60,467 nucleotides of DNA from EA-27 sp964396265. GTDB lineage: Archaea > Thermoplasmatota > Thermoplasmata > RBG-16-68-12 > EA-27. How positions within the stretch are numbered: the stretch's first letter is position 1; every line of letters starts with the position of its first letter. Below the pieces are notes generated by a model. That model did not search any database. It saw only the letters and a program-made list of their open reading frames with translations, and was not told the DNA's origin. Of this stretch, positions 1 to 9,711 are shown in pieces. The translations under genes and the position numbers were made by a program. The stretch spans positions 1-60,467 of the forward strand of contig CAYNEM010000016.1 of assembly GCA_964396265.1 (NCBI GenBank), written 5' to 3'.

Positions 1-20
1 AGACGGCGTAAGCGAGAACG

Positions 21-62
21 GAGGGGCGCGAGCCCCTCCCCTTTCCTTTGTTTTCCTTTCTT
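21..62 (+). terminator. Hairpin plus T-rich tract, probable terminator
   Basis: A perfect 7-bp stem (GAGGGGC/GCCCCTC) with a GCGA loop spans 21-38 and is followed by a T-rich run to about 62. It would end transcription of a plus-strand gene lying left of the window. Bases 63-195 hold no gene that I can support; the minus-strand surface gene ends at 196, so the two units converge here. Confidence 0.45.
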
Positions 63-195
63 CACACGATGGTGGAAGCCATCGTCGGACACCTAGCGGC
101 ATCAGCGACTACCGTCATCTCGAGGCGACGGACCTCGGGCATGCCACGATGATCCCCCGGTGGCCTCCAGTCCTACCGGGGTTTGTGCGGAGTCG

Positions 196-3100
196 TTATC
201 CCTCGAACACCGCTCCGCAGACGCACCGCGAGGTGTCCCCGGCGACCAGACGGCCACACAAGGGACACTCGAAAACAGCCCGGGACGCAGAGTCCGCAGG
301 CGCCCGGGATTCCTCGGTCGGCGTCGTGGGGAGTTCGGCAACCTCCAGCTCCAGGGCGGCCGCTGCGGATGCACTCTCCTCGGCAACGGATTGCTCCTGC
401 TCCGGGGGCACTTCCCTGGGGGTTCGACGACGGAGGAACACAAGGATGATCACGAATCCGAGGACCACCGCCAGCAGGACGAGCAGCCACGAGAGCGTCA
501 CCGGCCCCCCTCGCCGACCATCCGGCCCCCCCGTGGCGGCAAGGACGATGTCCCCTACGTTCACCGAAGGACTGGCCCTCGTAGGTTCTGAGGCACGCGA
601 CTGGGAGACGAATCCGAAGGCGCTCACGCGGATCGTGTAAGGGACCAGCGCGAGGCCGGCGAAGAGGAATGTCCCGTCCGCTCCGGTGACCATCGCGTCT
701 TGGACTTGGGTCCCGTTGAGCAGTTCGACGAGGGCCCCGGCCAACGGAAGGGACGAGGTACCGTTGATGATGCGGCCACGAACGTCCCCGAGAACGGGCG
801 CGGTGGATGAAAAGGTCGTGAACCGCCACACGGTCGCGTTCCCTGTCGTGAACTCGTAGCCGTCCGAGGCGCCGACCTTCCAGAAGTATTCGGTGCCCTC
901 CGTCAGGACCAGTGTCACGGAAGCGCCGAAGGAGGCGTTCGCGAACGCGGGCGAGAATCCGGGATTCTCGCTCACCCAGGAGTAGTAACGGATCGTGTCC
1001 CCGTCCGCATCCGTCTGGATTGCCCACGTCAGAGTCGCGGTGGTCGGAAGGTTCGCTGCCAAATCGACCGGATCGAGGAGCGTCGGCGTGGCCGGAGGCG
1101 TGTTCCGCCGGAACAACGCCGTCCACCAGCCCGACCAGAGGCGATCGTCATAGACGCGGACCTCCGCGCGGTAGGTCTGCCCCGGGACGAGGGAGGGACC
1201 TGCGTACGCGGCCGAGGACGCTGCCGTCATCTCGCTCTGGGACCAGAGGAAGGCCGAAGGCGAGACCGACCAGACGGAAACGTTGTAGGCCTTCTGGACG
1301 AGATCCGCGCTGTTGTTGTCCTCGAAGCTCCACGCGATGAGAGGGGAGGTCCCAAAGATGTGCAGGCTTTGCGGGGTTCCCGATGCCCATCCGTCCACCG
1401 TGAGACCGTTCACGCGCGGCCGCACGTTCACGATCGTGCGTGTCGACCGGGCCGTGACCGGAGCGACGACGTCCCCAGGGCCGACCTTGATCGAGGCGGC
1501 GGAGGCAAGTTCGAACCCGACGGTCGCGTCTCCCGTCCCCGGGGTCGTCAGGTTCGCGAGGACGAGGAGGGAGGAGAGGTTCGAAGGCGTCACGCGGATA
1601 TTCACGAGGAACTCGGCGAACCCCAGCAGCAAGGGTCGCGATCCGAGGAGGACGTCGCCGATGCTGAGCCTCCCGGACGTGTCAAGGTCGTCGTACAGGA
1701 GGACCTCCTGGACCTCGGAGTCCGCGGAACTGCCGATGCGGTCGAAGCGGATGGAGGTCACGTTGACCTCGGGGTCGTCCGTGTACAGGATCACCTGGAG
1801 GAACTCGACGAGCTGCGTCCCCTCGTCCGTCACGAGTGGCGCGAGGTCGCCCCCCGAGGCGAGGAGCGTGTCGGGCGGCTGCGAGAGGACCTGGGGCCCG
1901 AGGAACGGGCCGGCGTCGACGGTCGTGTTCCCGTCCGACGTCCGGAAGCGGTGCGTGTAGTCCGTCCCCACCAGGGAGAGGATGGCAATCCCGTCGTACC
2001 AGGCCCCCTGCGCGTAGTCGCCCGGAGTGCCGATCCAGCCGGAATGGGAAAGCGAGAACGTCGGCAGGTCCGACCCATTGAGGGCCAACGTGGCCTCGAC
2101 GTACACGGCCGAGCGGTTCTCAGGGTCCGCGTAGGCGATCGTGAAGAGGAACGCGGTCCCGGAGACGCCGATGGGCGGGGTGACCTGCGGGAGGAACAGG
2201 GCGGGTGGGAGGTCCGGACAGCCAACGACAGGCCCCGAACCGTTGATGGGTACCGCGACGCCGCCAAGCCCATCCCTGGCGGTGAACTCGTACGTGAAGT
2301 TCCCCTCGCAGACGCTGACGCGCACGGTCTGTCGGTACACCTTTCCATCAGCGAAAGTGGTGTCCGCGGGGTCGTGCTCGCCCATGGCGAACGGGCTGCC
2401 GGGGATCGGAAGACCGTCGCGGAAGACGCGAAGGCGGGGCTGGGAGATCGCGGGCGCGTCGTCGTCCAAGTCCGTGTACGTGATGCGCCACTCGAACTGC
2501 TCGTCCCGCAGGCCGGTCTCGGGCTCGAGTCCGTCGGTCACGTACCCGGGCTCGCCTGTCCAATCCAGGATCGGGGGCGCATTGGGCATGGGGGCCGCCA
2601 CAAGGTTGAGGTTCGCGAAATGGCGAAGCGATGGCAGGGGATCGAACAGGATGGGCCACGTGGACCGCCCGGACTCCCCCGCGAGCCCGTCGTACGGCGG
2701 CGCCGCCATCGCGAACCGGAGGACGGTCCCAGGTCCCACCGGCACTGCGACGCCCAGGAGTGCGAGGGGGATCGCGAACTCGTGGAACCGATGGTTGGGC
2801 TCGGAGAGTTCCGTCGCCCCAAACCCGGCCGCGCACGCGGGCGTCGTGTCGTTTCCCCCGACTGCGCCGCACGTCGTGTTCAGGACCCAAGTGCCCGCCG
2901 TGTCGTTGTAGAGGAACCGCGCGCCTCCCGTCCCGTTCGCGACGAACACGTCGTCGGATCCGTTGGTCGGGGACCCGTCCGAGTTCGTGTCGAATCCGAT
3001 CGCGACCCCATCCCCCGGGCTCGAGCTGAGGTCTCCGGTCGCGTCGATCGCGACGAATAGCATCGTGGCATTGTTCTCCACGGTCACGTACCCGGCAACC

Positions 3101-4902
3101 CGGTTCCCCGCGGGCGGGTCCAGGATGTCCGTGTCGGGCGGACCCAGGATGTATTCGCCGACGTTCCAGGTCCCGTCCGCCGAGGGAGGGACGATGGGCC
3201 AGGCGGGGAACAGGGTGGGGCGCAGTCCCGGCCGAATCGTCACGGCGCTTGTCGTCACCGGAAGGCCCGAGGGGCTGAGGAGGTCCACGCTCCCGGGTGC
3301 GAGGTGGATTCCCGTCATGTTGAGGGTGAAGTTCGCCACGTTCCCGAGCACGGCCTCGGGGCCGAGGTCGAAGAGGATGAGGAAGTTCACCGGGGTGCCC
3401 GCCACGATCGTCCTGGAGAACGTCACGTTCGCGGCGAGCGGGACACCGGAAGGGGTCCCTACCGCCAGGACGTTGTCGATCCCGGGCGTGTACCCGCCAT
3501 CGGCGTCCACGTCCTCCAATGCCTTGACCCGCCAGACGTCCCCTGCGCCCGCGTTGCCGCCGATCTCGAAAGTGAGGCCCGCGAGGTCAATGACGTTGCT
3601 GACCGCGCCAAACTGAAGGGACATCGCGGGAAGGTCCGTCTCCCATTGCGTCCCGTTTAGGGGCACGCGGTCGATGGCGGCGAAGAGGGAAAGCGTGTCC
3701 ACGCTTGGGTCGATCCGGGTCCGCGCGCCGAGAGAGAACGTCTCGGCGGGGAACCCGGCGGCGCCGACACGATCGGGGAACTCGACGGAGATCGAGGCCG
3801 CTGCCGCGATCCGGGCCCCGATCCAGTCCCCGACGCCTGCTCCCGAGGCGACGTCATAGGAGATGTACAATCTCTGAACCGAGGCCATGTTCACCACGAG
3901 CGAGGGCGTGATCGTGAACCGCGCGCTCGCCGGACCTCCCGCCATCACCGCGGTCCGCAGGAGGGTATCCGTTGCGGGGGAAAACGCCCCGTCCCCATCA
4001 TCAAGCCAGAGGGCAGCGACAGGCACATCCTCCGTGCCGGCGCGGAGCCCGCTCAACCCCACCTCGATCTCGGAGACGAGAATGTCGTTGGCGGTTGTCG
4101 AGAGGTCGAGCTGCATCATCGGGACATTCCTGCTCCCTTGGGTCGTCGATCCCGGCGCGAGGATGGAGGGGACCACGGACAGGATGTCCGGGGGGAGTCC
4201 GGCATCTGATGGGGGGAGGAACGCGACCGCAAGTCCGTCGGTCGGGGCGAAGGGATACGCGAGCCCACTGGTCCCTGTCGCGTTCTCGATCCCGATGAGC
4301 GCAGCCGAGGCGCTCCTCAGGGACTGGTACTGGATCAGGATGCGCCCGTCCCGGGAGGTCTGGTTCTGCTCGAGGATGATCTGGAACGTCTGCCGGTTCG
4401 CCGTGAACTCCGTGACGACGTTGTTCCACGTCACGATGAACCTCTTGGGCGTCGTGAAGGGCTGCGCGAAGACGTAGACGCCGTCCGTCCCGTCAGTGAT
4501 CGGGAAGAGGTCCATCCCGAGGCCCACGATCCGGTCGTTCGGGGCGGCCGGGTCGGGGAATCCAGGATCGGCGGCGAACCCCTGCAGGCTAAACGAGAGG
4601 AAGCCGTCCGAGCACACGAGAACCTGATCGATGAGGATCCCGTAGAACCGGAACTGGAAGCCGAGGCTGAGCTCGTATGTGCAATCGTCCGCCGCCAACG
4701 CGACCCGGGACCCCGCGGCCGTGATGTCGAACCACGAATACGGCACTATCGGGGACGGAGCGCGGTTGTCCACCCACACGTACCCGTAGCCGTCCGGACC
4801 CCCGGTCTCCGAGCGCGCCGCTGGCGGCACGAAGACCGAGGATGCCACCATGAGCACGGCCAGGGCGAAGGCCCGTGGCCCCAACCTAGAGTCCGACCGC
4901 AC
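196..4902 (-). CDS. Giant surface protein with C-terminal membrane helix and cytosolic zinc ribbon
   Basis: A 1568-residue exported protein of unknown function. I start it at a GTG because it opens directly with a signal peptide (basic start, hydrophobic ALAVLMVASSVFV, then AARSE); the longer open frame upstream has no signal features. Many beta-rich domains follow: acidic DxDxDG-type loops suggesting calcium binding (DVDADGG, DTNSDGS), a CBM9/DOMON-like segment in the middle, FN3-like repeats, and a carboxypeptidase-regulatory-like domain near the end (GRIINGTSSLPLAGALVEL). Then come a membrane helix (LSWLLVLLAVVLGFVIILVF), an RRR stop-transfer, an acidic linker and a zinc ribbon (CPLC and CVC). 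The outside is probably adhesive or structural; the cytosolic ribbon suggests contact with an internal partner. It is divergent from the kelch operon across a 176-base gap. Confidence 0.85.
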   Translation of the reverse strand: MRSDSRLGPRAFALAVLMVASSVFVPPAARSETGGPDGYGYVWVDNRAPSPIVPYSWFDITAAGSRVALAADDCTYELSLGFQFRFYGILIDQVLVCSDGFLSFSLQGFAADPGFPDPAAPNDRIVGLGMDLFPITDGTDGVYVFAQPFTTPKRFIVTWNNVVTEFTANRQTFQIILEQNQTSRDGRILIQYQSLRSASAALIGIENATGTSGLAYPFAPTDGLAVAFLPPSDAGLPPDILSVVPSILAPGSTTQGSRNVPMMQLDLSTTANDILVSEIEVGLSGLRAGTEDVPVAALWLDDGDGAFSPATDTLLRTAVMAGGPASARFTITPSLVVNMASVQRLYISYDVASGAGVGDWIGARIAAAASISVEFPDRVGAAGFPAETFSLGARTRIDPSVDTLSLFAAIDRVPLNGTQWETDLPAMSLQFGAVSNVIDLAGLTFEIGGNAGAGDVWRVKALEDVDADGGYTPGIDNVLAVGTPSGVPLAANVTFSRTIVAGTPVNFLILFDLGPEAVLGNVANFTLNMTGIHLAPGSVDLLSPSGLPVTTSAVTIRPGLRPTLFPAWPIVPPSADGTWNVGEYILGPPDTDILDPPAGNRVAGYVTVENNATMLFVAIDATGDLSSSPGDGVAIGFDTNSDGSPTNGSDDVFVANGTGGARFLYNDTAGTWVLNTTCGAVGGNDTTPACAAGFGATELSEPNHRFHEFAIPLALLGVAVPVGPGTVLRFAMAAPPYDGLAGESGRSTWPILFDPLPSLRHFANLNLVAAPMPNAPPILDWTGEPGYVTDGLEPETGLRDEQFEWRITYTDLDDDAPAISQPRLRVFRDGLPIPGSPFAMGEHDPADTTFADGKVYRQTVRVSVCEGNFTYEFTARDGLGGVAVPINGSGPVVGCPDLPPALFLPQVTPPIGVSGTAFLFTIAYADPENRSAVYVEATLALNGSDLPTFSLSHSGWIGTPGDYAQGAWYDGIAILSLVGTDYTHRFRTSDGNTTVDAGPFLGPQVLSQPPDTLLASGGDLAPLVTDEGTQLVEFLQVILYTDDPEVNVTSIRFDRIGSSADSEVQEVLLYDDLDTSGRLSIGDVLLGSRPLLLGFAEFLVNIRVTPSNLSSLLVLANLTTPGTGDATVGFELASAASIKVGPGDVVAPVTARSTRTIVNVRPRVNGLTVDGWASGTPQSLHIFGTSPLIAWSFEDNNSADLVQKAYNVSVWSVSPSAFLWSQSEMTAASSAAYAGPSLVPGQTYRAEVRVYDDRLWSGWWTALFRRNTPPATPTLLDPVDLAANLPTTATLTWAIQTDADGDTIRYYSWVSENPGFSPAFANASFGASVTLVLTEGTEYFWKVGASDGYEFTTGNATVWRFTTFSSTAPVLGDVRGRIINGTSSLPLAGALVELLNGTQVQDAMVTGADGTFLFAGLALVPYTIRVSAFGFVSQSRASEPTRASPSVNVGDIVLAATGGPDGRRGGPVTLSWLLVLLAVVLGFVIILVFLRRRTPREVPPEQEQSVAEESASAAAALELEVAELPTTPTEESRAPADSASRAVFECPLCGRLVAGDTSRCVCGAVFEG

Positions 4903-5078
4903 CGCCACGACTCCCCGTCTTGCTATGAGCCTACATGCCAAAAAGGCTGTGGTGCGCGCCTTGAACGATGTCGGCCCGTGACACGCCCGAAGATTGGACC
5001 AATAAGGATATGGCCATCCCGGGGCATGGTCAACCTGAGGTTCCCTTCGGGGTTGGGAGTCCCGGGGAGAGGGGTCCA

Positions 5079-8000
5079 ATGGGCGTCCGGATTCGAGCCA
5101 CCGCTGCTGTGCTAGTCCTCGTGACCGTATCGATCTTCGCGTTCGTGATGACCGCACCGCTTGCGGCGGCCGCGTCCACCACATGGACGACGGACACGGA
5201 CTTCAACCAGGCGGGCTCCTCGTTCCTGAGCACCGAGGTGATCGGCACTGGCGTCGCCGCCAAGGTCGAGCTCATCCGGAGCACCACGGACTGGGCGAAC
5301 AAGAATCCCTCGTCGCCTACGCCCGGCAGCCTCGAGTCGCCGACAATGGCCTACGACGAGAGCGGCGGCGTCACGGTCCTCTTCGGCGGCTACGACGGGC
5401 TTTCCCCGAACCTCTACAGCGACAAGACGTGGGAGTACAACTGGAACCTGAACACATGGACGGAGATCACGGGGAGCCCCAAGCCCCCTCTCCGCCAGTC
5501 GGGAGCGTTGTCTTATGACCCGGTGGAGCAGGTCATCGTCCTCTTCGGCGGTTACAACGACACGGACTTCCTGACGGACACGTGGGAATACGACGTGACG
5601 ACGAACACCTGGGCGCCGATCACAACGTCGCCGACGCCGCCCATGATGGCGACCTACACGCTCGTGTACGACTCATCCGCGGCCCGCCACATCATGGTCG
5701 GCTCAGACTTTGGGCAGAACGTCGTCCTCTGGGTGTACGACGCTGCCGCGGACACCTGGCTCCAGCGGTTCCCCTCCGGGACCCCATCGCCCCGCAGCGG
5801 ATTCGCGACCGCGTATCACGCGGGCCGCTCTCGCACGGTCCTGTTTGGCGGCTCCATGTTCATGACCCTTTACGGCCAGACCTACGAGTACAACTATGGG
5901 GGGAACTCGTGGTCCCTGACGTCCTCGGGCGGACCGAGTGCCCGTGCAGCCCTTGCGATGGCGTACCGTCCGTCGGACACGAGCGTGATTCTCTATGGCG
6001 GCCTGAGCGGCGCCGGCAAGATGCAGGACACGTGGCAGTACACTGCGGGAGCCGCGTGGGCGGCAATCAGCACCTTCAACAGTCCGCCTGCGAGGAACTA
6101 CCACGCGATGGCGGGTGACTCCGGGAACGATGTCGTCCTCGTCTACGGCGGGCTGAACCCCGGCAGCTCGCGCCTCGGGGACACGTGGAGCCTCGGCGCC
6201 TCGTATGCCGCTGCGGGCAAGTACACCTCCGCGGTCTTCAACGCCGGGGGCGCCAGCGTGAACTGGGATCGCATCTTCTGGAACCAGACCGCGCCTTCGC
6301 CGCACTTCCTTCGATTCCAGATCGCGACAAGCATCACGCCGGGCGGGCCGTTTAACTTCATCGGCGGCGCCGGCTGCACGGTGAGCTCGTACTACACGTC
6401 ACCGAACGCCGTCATCTGCGCCGCGAACGACGGCCAGCAGTACCTGAAGTTCCTCGCGGATTTCGGCTCCTTCGACACGCAGTTCACGCCGAGCATGGAG
6501 GACGTGACGATCTCGTACGTCGTTCCGCCCGCAGCCCCGTGCATCATCTACACGGACCCGGCCGACGTCACATTCGGCGTTCTCATGACGAAGGACCCCA
6601 TTATCGGATTCTCGGAACCCATGAATCGCTCGTCCCTTGCTGTGACCTTTGTATTGGGGACTGCTGTGATTTTCACGCCCGTGTGGAGCAACGGAGACTC
6701 CACCGTCACCCTGACGCACCCCGGTCTCCCCTTCAGCGAAAACATGGTCTATCGGTTGCTCATCGACGCGAGGGATCTGGACGGGACCCCGCTCTCCCCG
6801 ACTTGCCCGGGCGGCGCCCCCGCGGCTCCGAACCCCTTCACCTTCGTGACGGAGAAGATCTTCCCATGGATCGTGAAGACGACCCCCGTCAACAACTACG
6901 GGTTCGTGCCGCCGGCGTTCCCGATCACGAACCCGCTGTACATCGATTTCAGCGAGCCCATGAACACCGCGTCCGTGGTCGTCACCCCGAGTCCTGGCGC
7001 GACGTTCACGCCCCTATGGACGAATGGCGATCGAAACCTGTCCCTCACGCCCTCGCCGCCGCTCGCGCCCTGTGGACAATATACGATTACAGTCACGGGC
7101 AAGGACAAGGCGAACAACGACCTCGTCCCCGGCCCGGTTCCGATCCCATTCAATTTCTACACGGAGTGCAAGGACCCGTTCCTCAGCGCAACGAATCCCA
7201 TGCACTTCGGGATGGACGTCGCCTTGAACTCGCCGATCATCATCGACTTCTCGGAGCCCATGCTCACGGCCTCGGTGTCCGTCAACGTCGTCCCGGGCAT
7301 CTCCCTGACGTGGACCTGGTCGAACGGCAACCGGCGGTATACCGGGACGCACACGCAGGCCTTCCCCACGTGCACGGTCTACACAGTCACCGTGGCTGGG
7401 ACGGACGTGGACGGCAACCCGCTGGTCCCGAACCCCGTGAACCCGAACGTCAAGAACCCGTTCAAGTTCATGACGCTGTGCGACAACCCGAGCATCATGC
7501 TGACCATCCCTGAGGACGGCGCGGTGAACGTGCCCACGAACCAGCAGATAGACGTGGCTTTCAGCGACCAGATGAACGAGGGGTCCGTGACCTTCAGCGT
7601 GACCCCACCGCTCACGACGATGACGCCCTTCTGGGATGCGAGCGTCTTCATGCACATCCCGCACGTTGGGTTCCGCCAGTGCACTCGCTACACCGTCCGG
7701 ATACTATCAGGGGTGAGCCTGACGGGCTTCCCCCTCGTCCAAGGCTTCGCCCCGAACCCATGGAGCTTCGACACCGTGTGCACGGCGCCGTACATCACGG
7801 ACACGAATCCGGCGAACGACTCCTTCCTCGTCCCCCTGAACGCACCCATCTGGGTCAACTTCAGCGAGCCGATGGACACGACGCAGGTGATCGACTTCTC
7901 GATTCCATCCGTCACCTTCACAAGGACATGGTCGAACGGGGATCGCACCCTCCGGCTTGACCACGCGGCGCCCTTCGCTGAATGCACGCTGTACAGGATC

Positions 8001-9572
8001 TTCATCGACGGGCTCGACCTGAGCGGCGACTCCCTCCTGACGGGAGCCTTCACGCCGGGCGCTCCGAACCCGTGGGAGTTCACCACGATCTGCATCGTCA
8101 CGTTCCCGTACATCATCCTCACGGACCCGGCGAATCAGCAGCAGAACGTGCCGCTCGACAAGAGCATCGTGGTCGACTTCAGCGAAGCGATGGACCGGAC
8201 GTCCTTCAGCTGGATCATCAGCCCGGGAATCGCCTTGACGGCGACCTGGACGAACGGGGACACGCGCGTCACCCTCGTCCACACGACGAACTTCCTGGAG
8301 TGCCGGACGTACAGCATTCAGGTGTTCGGTCAAGACCTCAACGGGGAGCCGCTCGGCACCGTGCCGGGCTCGAAGCCGAACCCATGGTCGTTCAAGACGA
8401 CGTGCCTCCCACCTCAGATCCTGATCACGGACCCCGCGAACGGGGAAACGGACGTGCCCCTTGACAGGGCGATCACCGTGACGTTCAGCGAGGCGATGAG
8501 CCGCTCCTCGGTCTCGTGGATCATCAGCCCAACGATCACGCTGACGAGCTCATGGAGCGTCGGAGACACGGTTCTGAGGCTGGCCCATGCGGCGGCGTTC
8601 CAGCCCCTCACGCAGTACTGCGTGTCGATCTTCGGCCAGGACGTGGACGGGAACAGCCTCGTCCCCGGCCCGGTCCCGAACCCCTGGTGCTTCACGACGG
8701 GGGCCGGCTTGCCCGAACCGCAGGGACTCCGGGTCACCCGGCTGGACCCGAACATCCGCCTGGATTGGGACTTCGTCCTGGGCGCCGCCGGATATCGCGT
8801 CTACACCTCGACGAACCGGTTCGCCGCCTTCCCGTCCGGCTGGTCCTTCACGGACGTCACTTTGAACACGCACACCTACAACGGCCACTACATCGACGGG
8901 CTGAACCGCTACTACGTCGTTCGCGCGCGCGACGCCTCGAGCGGGCTGAGCGGGAACTCCACGATGGGTTCGAAGATCCCGCTCGCGTTCTCCTTCTCGA
9001 CCGCCAGGAGCAACGCCTACTGGATCTCTCTGCCGTTCAACTCGATGTACGACCAGGCGAGCGACATCACGTCGGAGCTCGGTTCCAGCAGGATTGACGT
9101 AGTCGCGAAATGGAACGCGGCGACCCAGAGCTCGATCCTCTACTTCTTCTTCCGGAACGCATGGCGCGGCGTGAACTTCGCCATCGGCCCCGGCGACGCC
9201 CTGTGGATTGGCGTGCGGAGCGCGTTCTCCTGGGTGCTCAACGGGACGGACCGGGACGTGAGCCTGTCCTTCACGTACTTCCCGCCGCCAAACGCGAACC
9301 TCCACTGGATCAGCCTCCCGCACACGTCCGCATACGCGCGGGCGAGCGACATCGTCAAGGCGATCGAGGGCGGGATCGGCATCGGCACCAACACGAAGAT
9401 CATCGAGGTCGCGAAGTGGGACGGGCTGACGCAGCAGTACGTCAAGTTCCTGTACGGGGGGACCGGGTGGTCTGGCACGGACTTCGTGATCGCGTCGGGG
9501 GAGGCGATCTACCTGAAGGTCGTGTCGAGCTTCGCGTGGACTCCGCAGCTCCTCACCCCAGAGGTACCGTAA
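5079..9572 (+). CDS. Secreted kelch-repeat protein with seven Ig-like (FSEPM) domains
   Basis: A 1497-residue exported protein. The ATG at 5079 has a GGGGAGAGGGG ribosome-binding tract just upstream and opens a clean signal peptide (VRIRATAAVLVLVTVSIFAF...APLAAAAS); the open frame extends further upstream without support. Residues ~80-430 carry kelch repeats (VLFGGY, TWEY, NTW), predicting a beta propeller. Seven Ig-like domains follow, each with a [VI]xFSE[PA]M strand (Big_5 type) and mostly a pair of cysteines about 35-45 residues apart, likely disulfides. The C-terminus has an FN3-like unit and two copies of a module (WISLP...ASDI...KW...TQ), ending in TPEVP. There is no membrane anchor. 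It is a tandem paralogue of the next gene. Role inferred: adhesion or cell-surface layer. Confidence 0.85.
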   Translation: MGVRIRATAAVLVLVTVSIFAFVMTAPLAAAASTTWTTDTDFNQAGSSFLSTEVIGTGVAAKVELIRSTTDWANKNPSSPTPGSLESPTMAYDESGGVTVLFGGYDGLSPNLYSDKTWEYNWNLNTWTEITGSPKPPLRQSGALSYDPVEQVIVLFGGYNDTDFLTDTWEYDVTTNTWAPITTSPTPPMMATYTLVYDSSAARHIMVGSDFGQNVVLWVYDAAADTWLQRFPSGTPSPRSGFATAYHAGRSRTVLFGGSMFMTLYGQTYEYNYGGNSWSLTSSGGPSARAALAMAYRPSDTSVILYGGLSGAGKMQDTWQYTAGAAWAAISTFNSPPARNYHAMAGDSGNDVVLVYGGLNPGSSRLGDTWSLGASYAAAGKYTSAVFNAGGASVNWDRIFWNQTAPSPHFLRFQIATSITPGGPFNFIGGAGCTVSSYYTSPNAVICAANDGQQYLKFLADFGSFDTQFTPSMEDVTISYVVPPAAPCIIYTDPADVTFGVLMTKDPIIGFSEPMNRSSLAVTFVLGTAVIFTPVWSNGDSTVTLTHPGLPFSENMVYRLLIDARDLDGTPLSPTCPGGAPAAPNPFTFVTEKIFPWIVKTTPVNNYGFVPPAFPITNPLYIDFSEPMNTASVVVTPSPGATFTPLWTNGDRNLSLTPSPPLAPCGQYTITVTGKDKANNDLVPGPVPIPFNFYTECKDPFLSATNPMHFGMDVALNSPIIIDFSEPMLTASVSVNVVPGISLTWTWSNGNRRYTGTHTQAFPTCTVYTVTVAGTDVDGNPLVPNPVNPNVKNPFKFMTLCDNPSIMLTIPEDGAVNVPTNQQIDVAFSDQMNEGSVTFSVTPPLTTMTPFWDASVFMHIPHVGFRQCTRYTVRILSGVSLTGFPLVQGFAPNPWSFDTVCTAPYITDTNPANDSFLVPLNAPIWVNFSEPMDTTQVIDFSIPSVTFTRTWSNGDRTLRLDHAAPFAECTLYRIFIDGLDLSGDSLLTGAFTPGAPNPWEFTTICIVTFPYIILTDPANQQQNVPLDKSIVVDFSEAMDRTSFSWIISPGIALTATWTNGDTRVTLVHTTNFLECRTYSIQVFGQDLNGEPLGTVPGSKPNPWSFKTTCLPPQILITDPANGETDVPLDRAITVTFSEAMSRSSVSWIISPTITLTSSWSVGDTVLRLAHAAAFQPLTQYCVSIFGQDVDGNSLVPGPVPNPWCFTTGAGLPEPQGLRVTRLDPNIRLDWDFVLGAAGYRVYTSTNRFAAFPSGWSFTDVTLNTHTYNGHYIDGLNRYYVVRARDASSGLSGNSTMGSKIPLAFSFSTARSNAYWISLPFNSMYDQASDITSELGSSRIDVVAKWNAATQSSILYFFFRNAWRGVNFAIGPGDALWIGVRSAFSWVLNGTDRDVSLSFTYFPPPNANLHWISLPHTSAYARASDIVKAIEGGIGIGTNTKIIEVAKWDGLTQQYVKFLYGGTGWSGTDFVIASGEAIYLKVVSSFAWTPQLLTPEVP

Positions 9573-9711
9573 GTGGCCCTCCTTCGAAGAACAAACCACA
9601 AACTATTAGGCACCGCCCCGGCATCCGCCGCCGGCCGGACTGACCGCGCAACCCTCGCGATGGACGCAACCCCGCTGTCAGTCCGCGCCCAATTTCGGGG
9701 AGGTTGAGACG

